This document shows positions 35,598 to 44,097 of a stretch of 64,000 nt of DNA, in pieces. The position numbers and the translations under genes were made by a program. The stretch's first letter is position 1, and each line of letters begins with the position of its first letter. The DNA lies in the NCBI GenBank assembly GCA_023386265.1, contig JAEWKA010000008.1:124001-188000 (forward strand), given 5' to 3'. Origin of the DNA: Bacillota bacterium. Lineage in GTDB: Bacteria; Bacillota; Clostridia; Oscillospirales; Oscillospiraceae. The notes beneath the pieces are model-generated. The model was not told the origin of the DNA and did not search any database. It saw only the letters and a program-made list of their open reading frames with translations.

Positions 35598-35912
35598 CTA
35601 TTTCATTTCCATCATTTCGATGATTGCGCCATCTTTTTTAACGAAGCAGAGCCAACAGTCGCCGTTGTCCATCTTGGGTACGATAACGCTGTCCGCCATT
35701 GCCACATACTTGTCGATTGAGTCTACCTTAGCCGCGATATGCACGTCATAGTGCATGTCTTCAGGAAAAACCGTCCCGGGAAGAAACCTGACATACTCAA
35801 TTGCAAAAGGTGATTTCTCGGGCGGTGTGACATAAATGCCCGCGCCTTCAACGTGGATCTCTCCTTCCTTTGCCTGAGTGGTCGGGATTCCGATATGTAT
35901 CAGTTCAAACAT
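35598..35912 (-). CDS. Small VOC-like protein, last gene of the dha operon
   Basis: 104 residues behind GGAGGAAG. The start FELIHIGIPTTQ and the ending WLCFVKKDGAIIEMMEMK resemble half of a glyoxalase/VOC fold, which pairs two beta-alpha-beta-beta-beta modules; at this length it would act as a dimer. A His in HIGI and a Glu near the end could bind metal. In context with DhaKL and LsrF it may handle a reactive dicarbonyl or isomerise a sugar phosphate; this is inference only. Confidence 0.6.
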   Translation of the reverse strand: MFELIHIGIPTTQAKEGEIHVEGAGIYVTPPEKSPFAIEYVRFLPGTVFPEDMHYDVHIAAKVDSIDKYVAMADSVIVPKMDNGDCWLCFVKKDGAIIEMMEMK

Positions 35913-35942
35913 ACTTCTTCCTCCAATAATTTTGATGATACG

Positions 35943-36506
35943 CTATTTCGCCGCGGGCGCCGCCGCGTTTACCCTCTTCTCATAAGCGACACGCAGGGTG
36001 ACGGTTATCCATCCCCAGAGTAGCCCGAAGAAGCAATAGAACAGCTCCACAGCTCCGAACGCCCAGAAGTTGCCCGTATACGGAGCCGCAACGTCTCCTG
36101 CAATGTAGCCCATAATTCCGAAATATGCGCCCGCACCAATGAAGAGGGCGGGAACATAGCTCGTTATATCGATGCGCTCACAGCAGATGCAGGGAACGAC
36201 AAGGATAAGCACCGCGACCGGAACGCCCCAGAACCCGAGACCGCCGAAGACCTGTCCGTCAAGAACCATGATGCCGATAGAGGCGAGGATACCGATTGCA
36301 TAGGAGATGAAGCCCTTCACGCCGCCCTTTATGTTGCAGCCGCCTAGGAAATAAACTGCCCATGCCTGGAAGGCTATCCATGAGCCGCCGCCCGCGAGTA
36401 GCTTGCCGACAATAGTGTTTCCCGCAAGGAACTGGTCGATTGCCTGCATAAGTGCTGCGAGGATTGCGATCATAATAGGAATGACGATAAACTTGCTGAA
36501 TTTCAT
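35943..36506 (-). CDS. DUF1097 family membrane protein
   Basis: 187 residues with five or six hydrophobic helices (FIVIPIMIAILAAL; WIAFQAWAVYFLGGCN; GFISYAIGILASIGIMVL; PVAVLILVVPCICC; ALFIGAGAYFGIMG; VELFYCFFGLLWGWITVTL). This matches DUF1097 (YcdZ-type), whose function is unknown; the small size and fold suggest a channel or facilitator. Within the dha-lsrF operon it may let in a small polyol or ketose. Start behind GGGGGAAG. Confidence 0.7.
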   Translation of the reverse strand: MKFSKFIVIPIMIAILAALMQAIDQFLAGNTIVGKLLAGGGSWIAFQAWAVYFLGGCNIKGGVKGFISYAIGILASIGIMVLDGQVFGGLGFWGVPVAVLILVVPCICCERIDITSYVPALFIGAGAYFGIMGYIAGDVAAPYTGNFWAFGAVELFYCFFGLLWGWITVTLRVAYEKRVNAAAPAAK

Positions 36507-36548
36507 TTTTTTCTTCCCCCAAATAATAATTTTGTGGTGTGCTTCGGG

Positions 36549-36619
36549 GGGAGAAACTCCGCCGTATATTTGACTTTTGTAAGCTGCCGAATTATAATAC
36601 TCTATGGGGAGTTTCTCCC
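36549..36619 (-). repeat. Long-range inverted repeat between lsrF-like and DUF1097 genes
   Basis: Arms GGGAGAAACTCC (36549-36560) and GGAGTTTCTCCC (36608-36619), separated by 47 bases that contain TATAAT on the minus strand. In mRNA it would form a stem inside the operon, possibly a processing or attenuation point. Confidence 0.6.
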
Positions 36620-36677
36620 TGCCTAGCGTGGAGGTTTGTTCATGTCCTGCAAGATGATGACAAATTTCCGCGCTTTT

Positions 36678-37568
36678 CTATTTGCATAGACGGTTTTTCA
36701 TGTCAAGGAAGAATTCATATGCTTCCCTGTCACTAAACTTTTCGTGGACGACCTTTCCGATGGCCGCCGCCATTGCCTCGGGGCATTCGCTCTGAAAAAT
36801 GTTGCGTCCCATGTCGACGCCTTTAGCCCCGTCGTTGATTGCTTTAAACGCCATTGTTAGCGCTTCGTCTTCCGGAAGCTTCTTCCCGCCCGCGATGACT
36901 ATCGGAACGGGGCAGGCTGCCACGATTTTCTCAAAGTCCTCGCAGTAATAGGTTTTGATGATATGCGCGCCGAGCTCCGCCAGAATTCGTGTCGCTAGCA
37001 AAAAATACTTCGGTGTCCTCTCCATCTCTTTACCTACTGCGGTCACGCCTAAAACCGGAACACCGTAACGCTCGCCCGCGTCCACCATGCGACATAGAGT
37101 TTCAAGAGACTGCGCCTCTCCGGCACCTCCGATAAAGGTCTGGCAGGCCATGGCCGCCGCATTGATGCGAAGCGCGTCCTCAATGTCTACGCCCAATCCG
37201 TTACCGGTGCTCATCTCCTCGAACAGCAAGGAGCTGTCGTGCGTCGCGCGGAGGCAGAGTGCCTTGTCCGTTGCCGGATTAATGCATGTGCGCAGAGCGC
37301 CTCGTGTGCCCATTAGCACATCGACATAGGGCAAGAGTGGATCGATAACAACGTCAAGCCGTTCAAGTCCCGCTGTTGAGCCCATTATGTAGCCGTGGTC
37401 GAAGGCCAGCATCACTGTGTTGCCGGACTTGGGATTGAATATTCTGGATAGCCTGTTCTTCATGCCCCAGCCCGAATGGCTGAGCCCCTTGACATGGAAG
37501 CCTGTTTCTCTCGGCGGCATATCAAGATGATAGTCCTTGCCTATCTTGTTGCCGACTGCGTCTGCCAC
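36678..37568 (-). CDS. lsrF: LsrF-like aldolase/thiolase
   Basis: 296 residues of the class I DeoC/FbaB aldolase family, closest by eye to LsrF: VMLAFDHGYIMGST, then GTRGALRTCI, KTYYCEDFEKI with Schiff-base lysine near 204, VIAGGKKLPEDEAL and GVDMGRNIFQSE. LsrF cleaves 3-hydroxy-2,4-pentanedione-5-phosphate with CoA to DHAP and acetyl-CoA in AI-2 breakdown. Here lsrG and lsrK are missing and DhaKL lie alongside, so the real substrate may be another ketose phosphate that yields DHAP. Translation start 15 bases after dhaK. Confidence 0.8.
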   Translation of the reverse strand: MADAVGNKIGKDYHLDMPPRETGFHVKGLSHSGWGMKNRLSRIFNPKSGNTVMLAFDHGYIMGSTAGLERLDVVIDPLLPYVDVLMGTRGALRTCINPATDKALCLRATHDSSLLFEEMSTGNGLGVDIEDALRINAAAMACQTFIGGAGEAQSLETLCRMVDAGERYGVPVLGVTAVGKEMERTPKYFLLATRILAELGAHIIKTYYCEDFEKIVAACPVPIVIAGGKKLPEDEALTMAFKAINDGAKGVDMGRNIFQSECPEAMAAAIGKVVHEKFSDREAYEFFLDMKNRLCK

Positions 37569-37583
37569 TGTTTCATCCCCCTT

Positions 37584-38582
37584 TTATTTGTTGAATGCAT
37601 AAGTGCGTGCGGGAGTGTTCCAGTAGCCCAAAAACTCGTCGTTCCACTTTGCTATGTTGAGCTGGAAGCCTGCCTGCTCCTGAACTGTAAGTATTTCGCC
37701 CACCATGTGAGCGACAACTTCGATGCCCAGTTCGCTAAGATAATTGATGCAGTCCTTAAGTAGAATGAACTGCTCCATAAGGGTGGTTGAGCCGCTGCCG
37801 TTTATCATGACGAAAACCTTGTCGCCCTTTTCAAGCGGAATATCCTTCACGAGAGCGTTTGCCATGATGGCGATGGTATCCTTAGCCGTCTTCATGCTCT
37901 GACGTCCGCCGCCGCCTTCGCCATGCTGTCCCATGCCGATTTCCATATCGTCGTCTCCCAAATCGCCGAAAGACGCGCCGCTTGCGGGATGCGTTGCGCA
38001 GCGGGCGGCAACAGCGATGGTTGCCATGCAGTCGGCATATCTCTGAGCAAGAGAAGCAACCTCGTCAAGCGACTTTCCGGCTTTAGCGGCCGCCGCCACA
38101 ATGTGGTAGAGCGGGATAGCTCCGGCAAGTCCGCGTCTGTCGTCGGAATTGGAACGGGGCGCGTTGGAGATGTCCTCCTGTGTTACGACCTTGCGGACAT
38201 TTATGCCTGCCTTTTCGCAGAGCTTCATCGTCATGTTGCCGGTGAGCATATCGCCCGCGTGGTTCAGCACCAGAAGAAGGACGCCGTGACCCTTATCGGC
38301 AAGCTTGACCGCCTCAAATACGTTCTGTGGGTTAGGTGCGGCAAAAATGTCGCCCGCGACTGAGATGTCCAGCATGCCGTCGCCGACAAATCCGGAGATT
38401 GCAGGCTCATGGCCTGTTCCACCAAGCGTGACAACGGTAACTCTGTCAGCATCCTTGAGGGTTTTGGACACGACAAGGTTCCCTGGCAGAACGTCCACAA
38501 GGTCTGCGGCTGCAATCGCATATCCTTCCAGAAGTTCCTGCGTCAGCGTGGCGGGGTCGTTGATAAATTTCTTCATTTTCAT
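37584..38582 (-). CDS. dhaK: Dihydroxyacetone kinase subunit DhaK
   Basis: 332 residues. Substrate-site GGTGHEPAISGFVG (about 54-67), GDMLTGNMT, and the histidine that forms a hemiaminal with the substrate in GMGQHGEGG (about 219), matching E. coli His218. GHGVLLLVLNHAGD is also typical. With DhaL it phosphorylates dihydroxyacetone or related ketoses such as erythrulose. No dhaM (PTS donor) is present, so ATP may be the donor, as in other two-subunit DhaKL kinases. Confidence 0.93.
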   Translation of the reverse strand: MKMKKFINDPATLTQELLEGYAIAAADLVDVLPGNLVVSKTLKDADRVTVVTLGGTGHEPAISGFVGDGMLDISVAGDIFAAPNPQNVFEAVKLADKGHGVLLLVLNHAGDMLTGNMTMKLCEKAGINVRKVVTQEDISNAPRSNSDDRRGLAGAIPLYHIVAAAAKAGKSLDEVASLAQRYADCMATIAVAARCATHPASGASFGDLGDDDMEIGMGQHGEGGGGRQSMKTAKDTIAIMANALVKDIPLEKGDKVFVMINGSGSTTLMEQFILLKDCINYLSELGIEVVAHMVGEILTVQEQAGFQLNIAKWNDEFLGYWNTPARTYAFNK

Positions 38583-38597
38583 TGTGATCTTCCCCTT

Positions 38598-39245
38598 TCA
38601 ATTTATCGTTTCTTTATCGACACTTCTTGAAATCGCCTCGTCCATTCCTACAAAGAAATACTTCATGGAGGTAGCACCTGCGTCAGGCGTTCCGATAGTC
38701 TGCTCCCTGTAGCTCTTTGCCCTGCCGAATTTGGAGACGAAATTTTTCGAAGCCTCCGCGCCTTCGATTGCGGCCTTTGCACCAGCCGCCATTATCTTAT
38801 TAAAGTCACCTTCCGTGCTGCAGATTGCCTCAACAGCCGGAGTTAAGCTGTCCATCATGGTCTTGTCTCCCGGCTTTGCCTTTGAAAGGGCGAATAGTGC
38901 CTCATAGCCCTGCCTGAATATCTGTTTCAGCTCGGCCTCATCGATTTCCGGACTTGTCGGCGCTCCCTCGGACATCCCTTCGAAAAGGGTGCTCCAAAGC
39001 GGTACGGAAGAACCTCCGTTTATCCTCATGACGCCCGTCGATGCGTCGTCAAGTATCTGTCTGAAATCAGCATTATCACGAGGTTCTCCGATTTCCTGTT
39101 TTACACTGTTCATAATCTTTTCCATTGTAATTCCGTGGTCGGCGTCGCCGAAGCGTGAATCAATCTCTGTAAGCTCATCCTTTGCCCCGATGACCTCATC
39201 CGCCCCTGAAATCAGCATCCCAATGAATTCTCTAATTTTAAGCAT
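38598..39245 (-). CDS. dhaL: Dihydroxyacetone kinase subunit DhaL
   Basis: 215 residues; the ATG at 39245 has GAGAGGG nine bases ahead. Mg-nucleotide aspartates in EIDSRFGDADHGITM (D29, D34, D36), GGSSVPLWSTLF, DKTMMDSLTPA and GRAKSYREQTIGTPDAGATS. First gene of the dhaL-dhaK-lsrF-DUF1097-VOC operon. The order L-K is the reverse of the common dhaKLM. Confidence 0.92.
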   Translation of the reverse strand: MLKIREFIGMLISGADEVIGAKDELTEIDSRFGDADHGITMEKIMNSVKQEIGEPRDNADFRQILDDASTGVMRINGGSSVPLWSTLFEGMSEGAPTSPEIDEAELKQIFRQGYEALFALSKAKPGDKTMMDSLTPAVEAICSTEGDFNKIMAAGAKAAIEGAEASKNFVSKFGRAKSYREQTIGTPDAGATSMKYFFVGMDEAISRSVDKETIN

Positions 39246-39277
39246 ACATGTCATCCCTCTCTGGTTTAGTTGCTGTA

Positions 39278-39293
39278 GGTTACTTTCGTAACC
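39278..39293. promoter_or_regulatory. Candidate SorC operator in the dhaL leader
   Basis: A perfect inverted repeat, GGTTAC-TTTC-GTAACC, about 35 bases before the dhaL start. Close variants lie upstream of the sorC gene and of the sodium symporter gene. Confidence 0.6.
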
Positions 39294-39317
39294 GATTGTC
39301 TTTGCTTTTGTGCAATT

Positions 39318-39347
39318 ATGGTAGCATATGCTACCACTTGCTGTCAA
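39318..39347 (-). promoter_or_regulatory. Promoter of the dhaL operon
   Basis: On the minus strand, TTGACA, 18-base spacer, TACCAT; weak -10 as in regulated promoters, with the palindrome filling the spacer. Confidence 0.55.
39320..39335. promoter_or_regulatory. 16-bp palindrome within the dhaL promoter
   Basis: The perfect palindrome GGTAGCATATGCTACC lies between TTGACA (39342-39347, minus strand) and the likely -10 TACCAT (39318-39323), overlapping the latter: a classical repressor position. The outer GGTAGC/GCTACC half-sites differ from the GGTTAC sites, so a second factor may act here. Confidence 0.65.
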
Positions 39348-39413
39348 GAAAATAAGCGAGAAAATCCCCGATTAAAATAAAATCGGGGATTTGACCAAAT
39401 ATGTGTTTTTCTT

Positions 39414-40376
39414 TTATACCGATTGCTCAACAAGCTCGCAAACCTTCATCGCAAGCTCATCTGAAACGACTACATTTGTAACCAAACCCGTTCGCAATGC
39501 TCCTAAGACGGTCCGAGGTTCGACAACAGAGGAGCACATGGCAATTACGCGCTCAGCACTTTTTAGCTCCTCAACACTTATCTGTATCGCATTGTCATTC
39601 TCCGGCTCGATAATGTTGCCGTCCTTATCGAAATAATGTGCGAGCACCCTACCCACCGCGCGCTGCTCGGTCAGTCTCCTGCCAAAACGTATAGACGTGG
39701 CAAGATCCGGCGTCGAATAAAGGTTTGATACATTGAGGATGGCGAATGTTACCTGCCGCCATTTTTCTTCTATGCTGTGAAACAGCTCCGTATTCACAAG
39801 GAGCTGTTTTTCTTCCTCCGAAGTCGCCAGCGCCGGCAGATACATATAAGATGCCCGAAAGCCTGTGGCTTCCGAAAGTGTCCTCACCAGTTCGTTTGTA
39901 TGGTAACTGCGCAGAGATGCCTTCAGACCGCCGATAAGCGGAAATATATCGCCATCCGCTTTTTTGGATGGCTGTCCTCCGGACGCAGCAAGGTCCGAAA
40001 GAATACCAACGGCGGAGCCGCAGCCCACACCTAAAAATTGTTTTTGCATCCCGCTCTTCTTCAGAAGCTCATAAGTCGCGAGGGCAACTTTTTTGTCGAT
40101 TACCGCTGCACCTCCACCTTCGGCCGCAATGACCGTCGCATCCTTAAGTCCAAAAAAGTTTTTTAGCTTATCGGCCAGCATCTGCTGTGCGCTGAGTATC
40201 TCATTAATTTTTATAGTAACGATTCCGAGCTCCTTGGCTTCCGTAAGCAGTTTAGAAACCATGGGTCTTGACACGTCGATCATTTTTGCGATATCGCTCT
40301 GAGTCATATCCTGCTCATAGTACATTCGCGCAACGGCGGTTAGGCGCGCTAGCTTGTTTTCATTTGGGACCATCAT
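39414..40376 (-). CDS. SorC/LsrR-family sugar-binding transcriptional regulator
   Basis: 320 residues behind GGGGGAAAA. N-terminal HTH (about 10-55, YEQDMTQSDIAKMIDVSRPMVSKLL) and a C-terminal phosphosugar-binding domain (GVGCGSAVGILSDLA; ALRTGLVTNVVVSDELA). LsrR, DeoR of Bacillus and CggR belong here and respond to phosphorylated sugars, often as repressors. Its position upstream of dhaL on the same strand, with its own promoter, makes it the likely regulator of the operon, with a DHAP-like or substrate-phosphate effector. Confidence 0.9.
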   Translation of the reverse strand: MMVPNENKLARLTAVARMYYEQDMTQSDIAKMIDVSRPMVSKLLTEAKELGIVTIKINEILSAQQMLADKLKNFFGLKDATVIAAEGGGAAVIDKKVALATYELLKKSGMQKQFLGVGCGSAVGILSDLAASGGQPSKKADGDIFPLIGGLKASLRSYHTNELVRTLSEATGFRASYMYLPALATSEEEKQLLVNTELFHSIEEKWRQVTFAILNVSNLYSTPDLATSIRFGRRLTEQRAVGRVLAHYFDKDGNIIEPENDNAIQISVEELKSAERVIAMCSSVVEPRTVLGALRTGLVTNVVVSDELAMKVCELVEQSV

Positions 40377-40399
40377 ATTTTCCCCCTGCTTTTTTGCCC

Positions 40400-40428
40400 A
40401 TTGTAACCCGATTTACGGATTTTGTCAA
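40400..40428 (-). promoter_or_regulatory. Promoter of the sorC gene
   Basis: On the minus strand, TTGACA, exactly 17 bases, TACAAT. A GGTTAC half-site overlaps the -10. Confidence 0.7.
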
Positions 40429-40456
40429 TAAAATGCACATAAGTAACGGAATTATT

Positions 40457-40472
40457 GTTCACTTTTGTAACC
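40457..40472. promoter_or_regulatory. Candidate SorC site upstream of sorC
   Basis: GTTCAC-TTTT-GTAACC, with one perfect half of the operator seen before dhaL, about 30 bases upstream of the sorC -35: compatible with autoregulation. Confidence 0.45.
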
Positions 40473-40496
40473 GCTTCTACTTGAAAAACAAAAAAA

Positions 40497-40527
40497 GATG
40501 CAGTCCTATCCAGCATCCGACTGCATC
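40497..40527 (-). terminator. Second terminator after hppA
   Basis: Minus-strand stem GATGCAGTC/GACTGCATC followed by TTTTTTTG; a tandem safeguard behind the first one. Confidence 0.85.
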
Positions 40528-40564
40528 CATGCTTTCAAGTTACCCCACACCGACTTGTTGTGCA

Positions 40565-40605
40565 AAAGAGGCTTTGCTCATTTCATCAATGGACAAAGCC
40601 TCTTT
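40565..40605 (-). terminator. Terminator after hppA
   Basis: Perfect 12-bp arms AAAGAGGCTTTG/CAAAGCCTCTTT downstream of the hppA stop. Confidence 0.85.
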
Positions 40606-40659
40606 ACTATTTAGTAGATGCAAACAGGGATAATGAAATATAGCGTCTGCCGCTATTTC

Positions 40660-42765
40660 TTAGAACAGATGTACGGTAGCTATAAGTCCTGCAAACACTA
40701 TCGAAACCATGGACAGAAGCTTAATAAGAATATTGATCGACGGTCCACAGGTATCCTTGAACGGATCTCCCACGGTGTCGCCCACGACGGTAGCCTTATG
40801 TTGCTCGGAACCCTTGCCGCCATGATTACCCTGTTCAACATATTTTTTAGCATTGTCCCAAGCTCCGCCGGAGTTTGCCATGAAGATAGCGAGTATAAAT
40901 CCTGATACTAGCGATCCGCAAAGCATACCGATTACGCCCGTACCGCCGAGAAGCAAGCCGACGACAATCGGGGATGCGATTGCGAGGAGCGTGGGAACAA
41001 CCATTTCCTTAAGGCTGGCTTTTGAGCAAAGATCAACGCATTTGGCGTAGTCTGCGTCAGCCTTGCCTTCCATGAGCCCGGTTATTTCACGGAACTGTCT
41101 TCTGACTTCCATGACAATAGACTGAGCCGCACGACCAACGGCGTTCATTGTAAGTGCAGAGAAAATGAAGGGCAGGCAGGCGCCGAACAGAATGCCGACA
41201 AGAACTTTCGGATCCATAATGGAAAGGCTGTATTCTGCTCCGTTTGCATCCAACTTCTCAACGAAGTTAGCAATGAGAGCAAGAGCGGTCAGAGCGGCAG
41301 AGCCGATGGCAAAGCCCTTTCCTGTGGCGGCTGTCGTATTACCGAGAGAATCAAGCGCGTCTGTGCGCTCGCGAACTTCTTCTGGAAGATGGGCCATCTC
41401 GGCAATACCGCCGGCGTTGTCGGCTACAGGGCCGTAAGCGTCGGTCGAGAGCGTGATACCCAAGGTTGAGAGCATGCCGACTGCGGCAAGTGAGATGCCG
41501 TAAAGTCCGAGCTCAGTATTGCCGGCAAAGCCTATGGTTGAGGCAAAATAAGCCACGAGTATTGCGACTCCAACAATGATAACAGGCAGGGCGGTTGAGA
41601 GCATTCCCAGTCCCATGCCGCCGATGATGACGGTTGCAGCGCCTGTCTCTGACGACGCGGCAAGTTTTTGCGTGGGTTTATAAGTATCAGAGGTAAAGTA
41701 TTCGGTACATAGGCCGATAAGCACGCCTGCAAATAGCCCCGCTACGATAGCAATCCAGATACCGTAGAATTGAATTCCGAGTATCTTCCAAACAATGAAG
41801 AAAGAAATGACTGCGATTGATATGGCAGAGAAGTTTGTTCCGCGGCGGAGAGCCGACAGCAGATGCTTCTGGTCTGCGCCTTCCTTCGTATGCACTAAGA
41901 AGGTTCCGATTATGGAGCAAAGAACGCCGACAGCCGCCATGATGAGCGGGATAGCAACGGCGTAGACACGGTCGACAGAGGGTATTTTGTTGAAAGCAAG
42001 AACGCCGAGAGCGCAGGTGCTGACGATCGAACCGACATAGGATTCGTAAAGGTCGGCACCCATGCCTGCTACGTCGCCGACGTTGTCCCCGACGTTATCG
42101 GCAATAGCTGCGGGGTTGCGTGCGTCATCCTCGGGTATCCCGGCCTCAACCTTACCGACAAGGTCTGCGCCGACGTCAGCGGCCTTGGTGAAGATGCCGC
42201 CGCCCACGCGGGCAAAGAGAGCCATGGAGGATGCGCCCATTCCGAAGGTTATCATCGCCGCGGTTATGGTTTCAAGCGACTCATGGAACACGAGCTTCAG
42301 TACGGCGTACCATAATGAAATATCAAGCAGTCCAAGTCCAACGACGGTGAATCCCATGACGGAACCTGCGGAGAAGGCAATACGCAGACCGCGGTTCAGT
42401 CCTTCCTGCGCGGCAGCTGCGGTACGGCAGTTGGCGCGGGTGGCAATGTTCATTCCGATAAAGCCTGATAGGCCGGAGAAAAAGCCTCCTGTAATAAAGG
42501 CGAACGGAACATACCATGTAAGCAAGTGAAAGTATGCCATGACACTGAGGGCGATGAACATACAAGCGAAGAAAATTCCGACAGTCTTGTACTGCCGTCT
42601 GAGAAACGCGGAGGCGCCGGTACGGATTGCCTTAGAGATTTTTTGCATAAGTTCGTTACCCTCGGAGAAGGCAAGGACCTTTTTGCTTTGCAGTAAGACA
42701 AAGAGCAGCGCAATAACGCTTGCCGCAAGGCTTACCCAATAGAGGTTTTCCATGTCTATAATCAC
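40660..42765 (-). CDS. hppA: Membrane-bound ion-translocating pyrophosphatase
   Basis: 701 residues with about 16 membrane helices. The PPi/Mg sites are DNVGDNVGDVAGMGADLYES and GDTVGDPFKDTCGPSIN. It hydrolyses pyrophosphate while pumping H+ or Na+ across the membrane. The segment GNTTAATGKG has alanine where K+-independent enzymes have lysine, so the K+-dependent type is expected; many clostridial members pump Na+, and the window also holds a sodium:solute symporter, though a link is only a guess. Single gene with strong terminators. Confidence 0.95.
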   Translation of the reverse strand: MIIDMENLYWVSLAASVIALLFVLLQSKKVLAFSEGNELMQKISKAIRTGASAFLRRQYKTVGIFFACMFIALSVMAYFHLLTWYVPFAFITGGFFSGLSGFIGMNIATRANCRTAAAAQEGLNRGLRIAFSAGSVMGFTVVGLGLLDISLWYAVLKLVFHESLETITAAMITFGMGASSMALFARVGGGIFTKAADVGADLVGKVEAGIPEDDARNPAAIADNVGDNVGDVAGMGADLYESYVGSIVSTCALGVLAFNKIPSVDRVYAVAIPLIMAAVGVLCSIIGTFLVHTKEGADQKHLLSALRRGTNFSAISIAVISFFIVWKILGIQFYGIWIAIVAGLFAGVLIGLCTEYFTSDTYKPTQKLAASSETGAATVIIGGMGLGMLSTALPVIIVGVAILVAYFASTIGFAGNTELGLYGISLAAVGMLSTLGITLSTDAYGPVADNAGGIAEMAHLPEEVRERTDALDSLGNTTAATGKGFAIGSAALTALALIANFVEKLDANGAEYSLSIMDPKVLVGILFGACLPFIFSALTMNAVGRAAQSIVMEVRRQFREITGLMEGKADADYAKCVDLCSKASLKEMVVPTLLAIASPIVVGLLLGGTGVIGMLCGSLVSGFILAIFMANSGGAWDNAKKYVEQGNHGGKGSEQHKATVVGDTVGDPFKDTCGPSINILIKLLSMVSIVFAGLIATVHLF

Positions 42766-42780
42766 TCCTATTTTTTCCTC

Positions 42781-42834
42781 GTGCTAAACCCTTAGCACGT
42801 TCCTTATTCTAAACTAAGCAAAGCAATAAATCAA
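42781..42834 (-). promoter_or_regulatory. hppA promoter and leader hairpin
   Basis: On the minus strand, TTGATT (42829-42834), 17 bases, TAGAAT (42806-42811). A perfect 7-bp hairpin GTGCTAA/TTAGCAC (42781-42798) follows immediately, then the ribosome site AGGAGTGA; the hairpin is close to the start of the mRNA. Confidence 0.6.
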
Positions 42835-43183
42835 ATAAAAACTATTAATATTTGCCAAAATTAAATGATTTTTTTACGAAATGAGTACAAATTGTATGGG
42901 ATGTTCGTGATATTAAGAACGCCACAATCGTTGATTTTGACAGTATTTATTGTGAAAAATCTAACTTATTATGGTTAAAAGATGCAAACCTATTCAACGG
43001 GTATTTTACGATCTTCAAGCCTCATGATTCAATATAATAGTGCACAGGCTCGCTCACTTTATTATTATCAACCTATTTGTCATCGACTTCATCGAAAACA
43101 GTAATCAACCTAAATATTTCTTAATTATATTAATATCACAATTAATTATTTTAATAATTTTATCATATATATTAATTTTCTTA
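42835..43183. other. AT-rich intergenic region without a gene
   Basis: Between hppA and the divergent DUF2089 operon. Strongly AT-rich near 43100-43180, no ORF with a ribosome site, no clear RNA structure. Confidence 0.6.
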
Positions 43184-43212
43184 TTGACAATGTTATTTCT
43201 GCGGTGTATATA
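43184..43212 (+). promoter_or_regulatory. Promoter of the DUF2089 operon
   Basis: TTGACA, 17 bases, TATATA, about 35 bases before the ATG at 43245. Confidence 0.65.
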
Positions 43213-43244
43213 TTAGTCATAAAACGCTTTTGGATGGTGAAACA

Positions 43245-43634
43245 ATGAAATACAAAGCTCCGGGCAAATGCCCCGTATGCGGTGAAAGACTTTCTATTAC
43301 GAAGCTCGGCTGCCCAAAATGCTCTACTGCAATCGAAGGAGATTTTCAGCCCTGTGAATTCTGCCGTCTTCCGGAAGAGGATCTCGAATTCGCGAAGGTA
43401 TTTATAAAATGCCGCGGCAATATAAAGGATGTAGAAAAAGAACTAGGAATCTCATACCCCACCGTTCGCGGAAAACTTGACGCAGTCATCAGAGGTCTGG
43501 GCTTTGAAGTTTCCGCAAAAGAAACCATGCAGGAAAAAGAAATGAAGGAAATTGCCAGGAACGAAATCCTTGACCAGCTTTCAAAAGGTGAAATAACAGC
43601 AAAAGAAGCAACCGAGAAAATAAAAAATTTATAA
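43245..43634 (+). CDS. DUF2089 zinc-ribbon/HTH protein
   Basis: 129 residues. N-terminal zinc ribbon pair (CPVCGERLSITKLGCPKCS and CEFCRLP), then a helix-turn-helix (NIKDVEKELGISYPTVRGKLDAVI) and a SHOCT-like tail (ILDQLSKGEITAKEATEKIKNL). DUF2089 proteins are putative regulators. The start at 43245 follows GGATGGTG. First gene of a four-gene operon with YvlB/YvlD-type proteins. Confidence 0.85.
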   Translation: MKYKAPGKCPVCGERLSITKLGCPKCSTAIEGDFQPCEFCRLPEEDLEFAKVFIKCRGNIKDVEKELGISYPTVRGKLDAVIRGLGFEVSAKETMQEKEMKEIARNEILDQLSKGEITAKEATEKIKNL

Positions 43635-43653
43635 ATTAAATGAGGTGTTAAAA

Positions 43654-44097
43654 ATGAGTGAACAATTAAAAATACTGGAAATGATCGAGAACGGACAAAT
43701 TTCCGCAGCAGAAGGCATGGAGCTTTTGGACGCGCTTAAAACAACAGCCGAGCCGGCGGCTTCCCATTCAGGCGCAAGCATGTCCCCAGCGATACGCAAC
43801 TACAAGTTTCTAAAAATTAAAGTCACATCAGATAACAAGTCCGTAAATGTAAATGTCAACATTCCCATCAGGCTGCTCACAACTATCGGCGAAATAGCCG
43901 GTAAGGTAACAGCTTATATACCGGCGGACGCAAGAGCCCAGATGGAAGCCAAGGGTGTCGACATCACTAGCATTGATTTTGGCAAGATAATCGAAGAAGT
44001 TCTCAACGGTACACTGGACGATCCCAATATCGTCGATGTGGAAGCCTGGGACGAGGAGCATAAGACTACGGTCAAGGTGCGAATTTATGTCGAATAG
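43654..44097 (+). CDS. SHOCT-like (YvlB-type) protein
   Basis: 147 residues behind GAGGTG. An N-terminal SHOCT-like helix pair (ILEMIENGQISAAEGMELLDAL), a flexible linker, then a beta domain (FLKIKVTSDNKSVNVNVNIPIRLL ... VKVRIYV). The same helix pair ends the preceding DUF2089 protein. The YvlB family in Bacillus belongs to the yvlABCD envelope-stress operon. The last 11 bases overlap the next gene. Confidence 0.75.
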   Translation: MSEQLKILEMIENGQISAAEGMELLDALKTTAEPAASHSGASMSPAIRNYKFLKIKVTSDNKSVNVNVNIPIRLLTTIGEIAGKVTAYIPADARAQMEAKGVDITSIDFGKIIEEVLNGTLDDPNIVDVEAWDEEHKTTVKVRIYVE

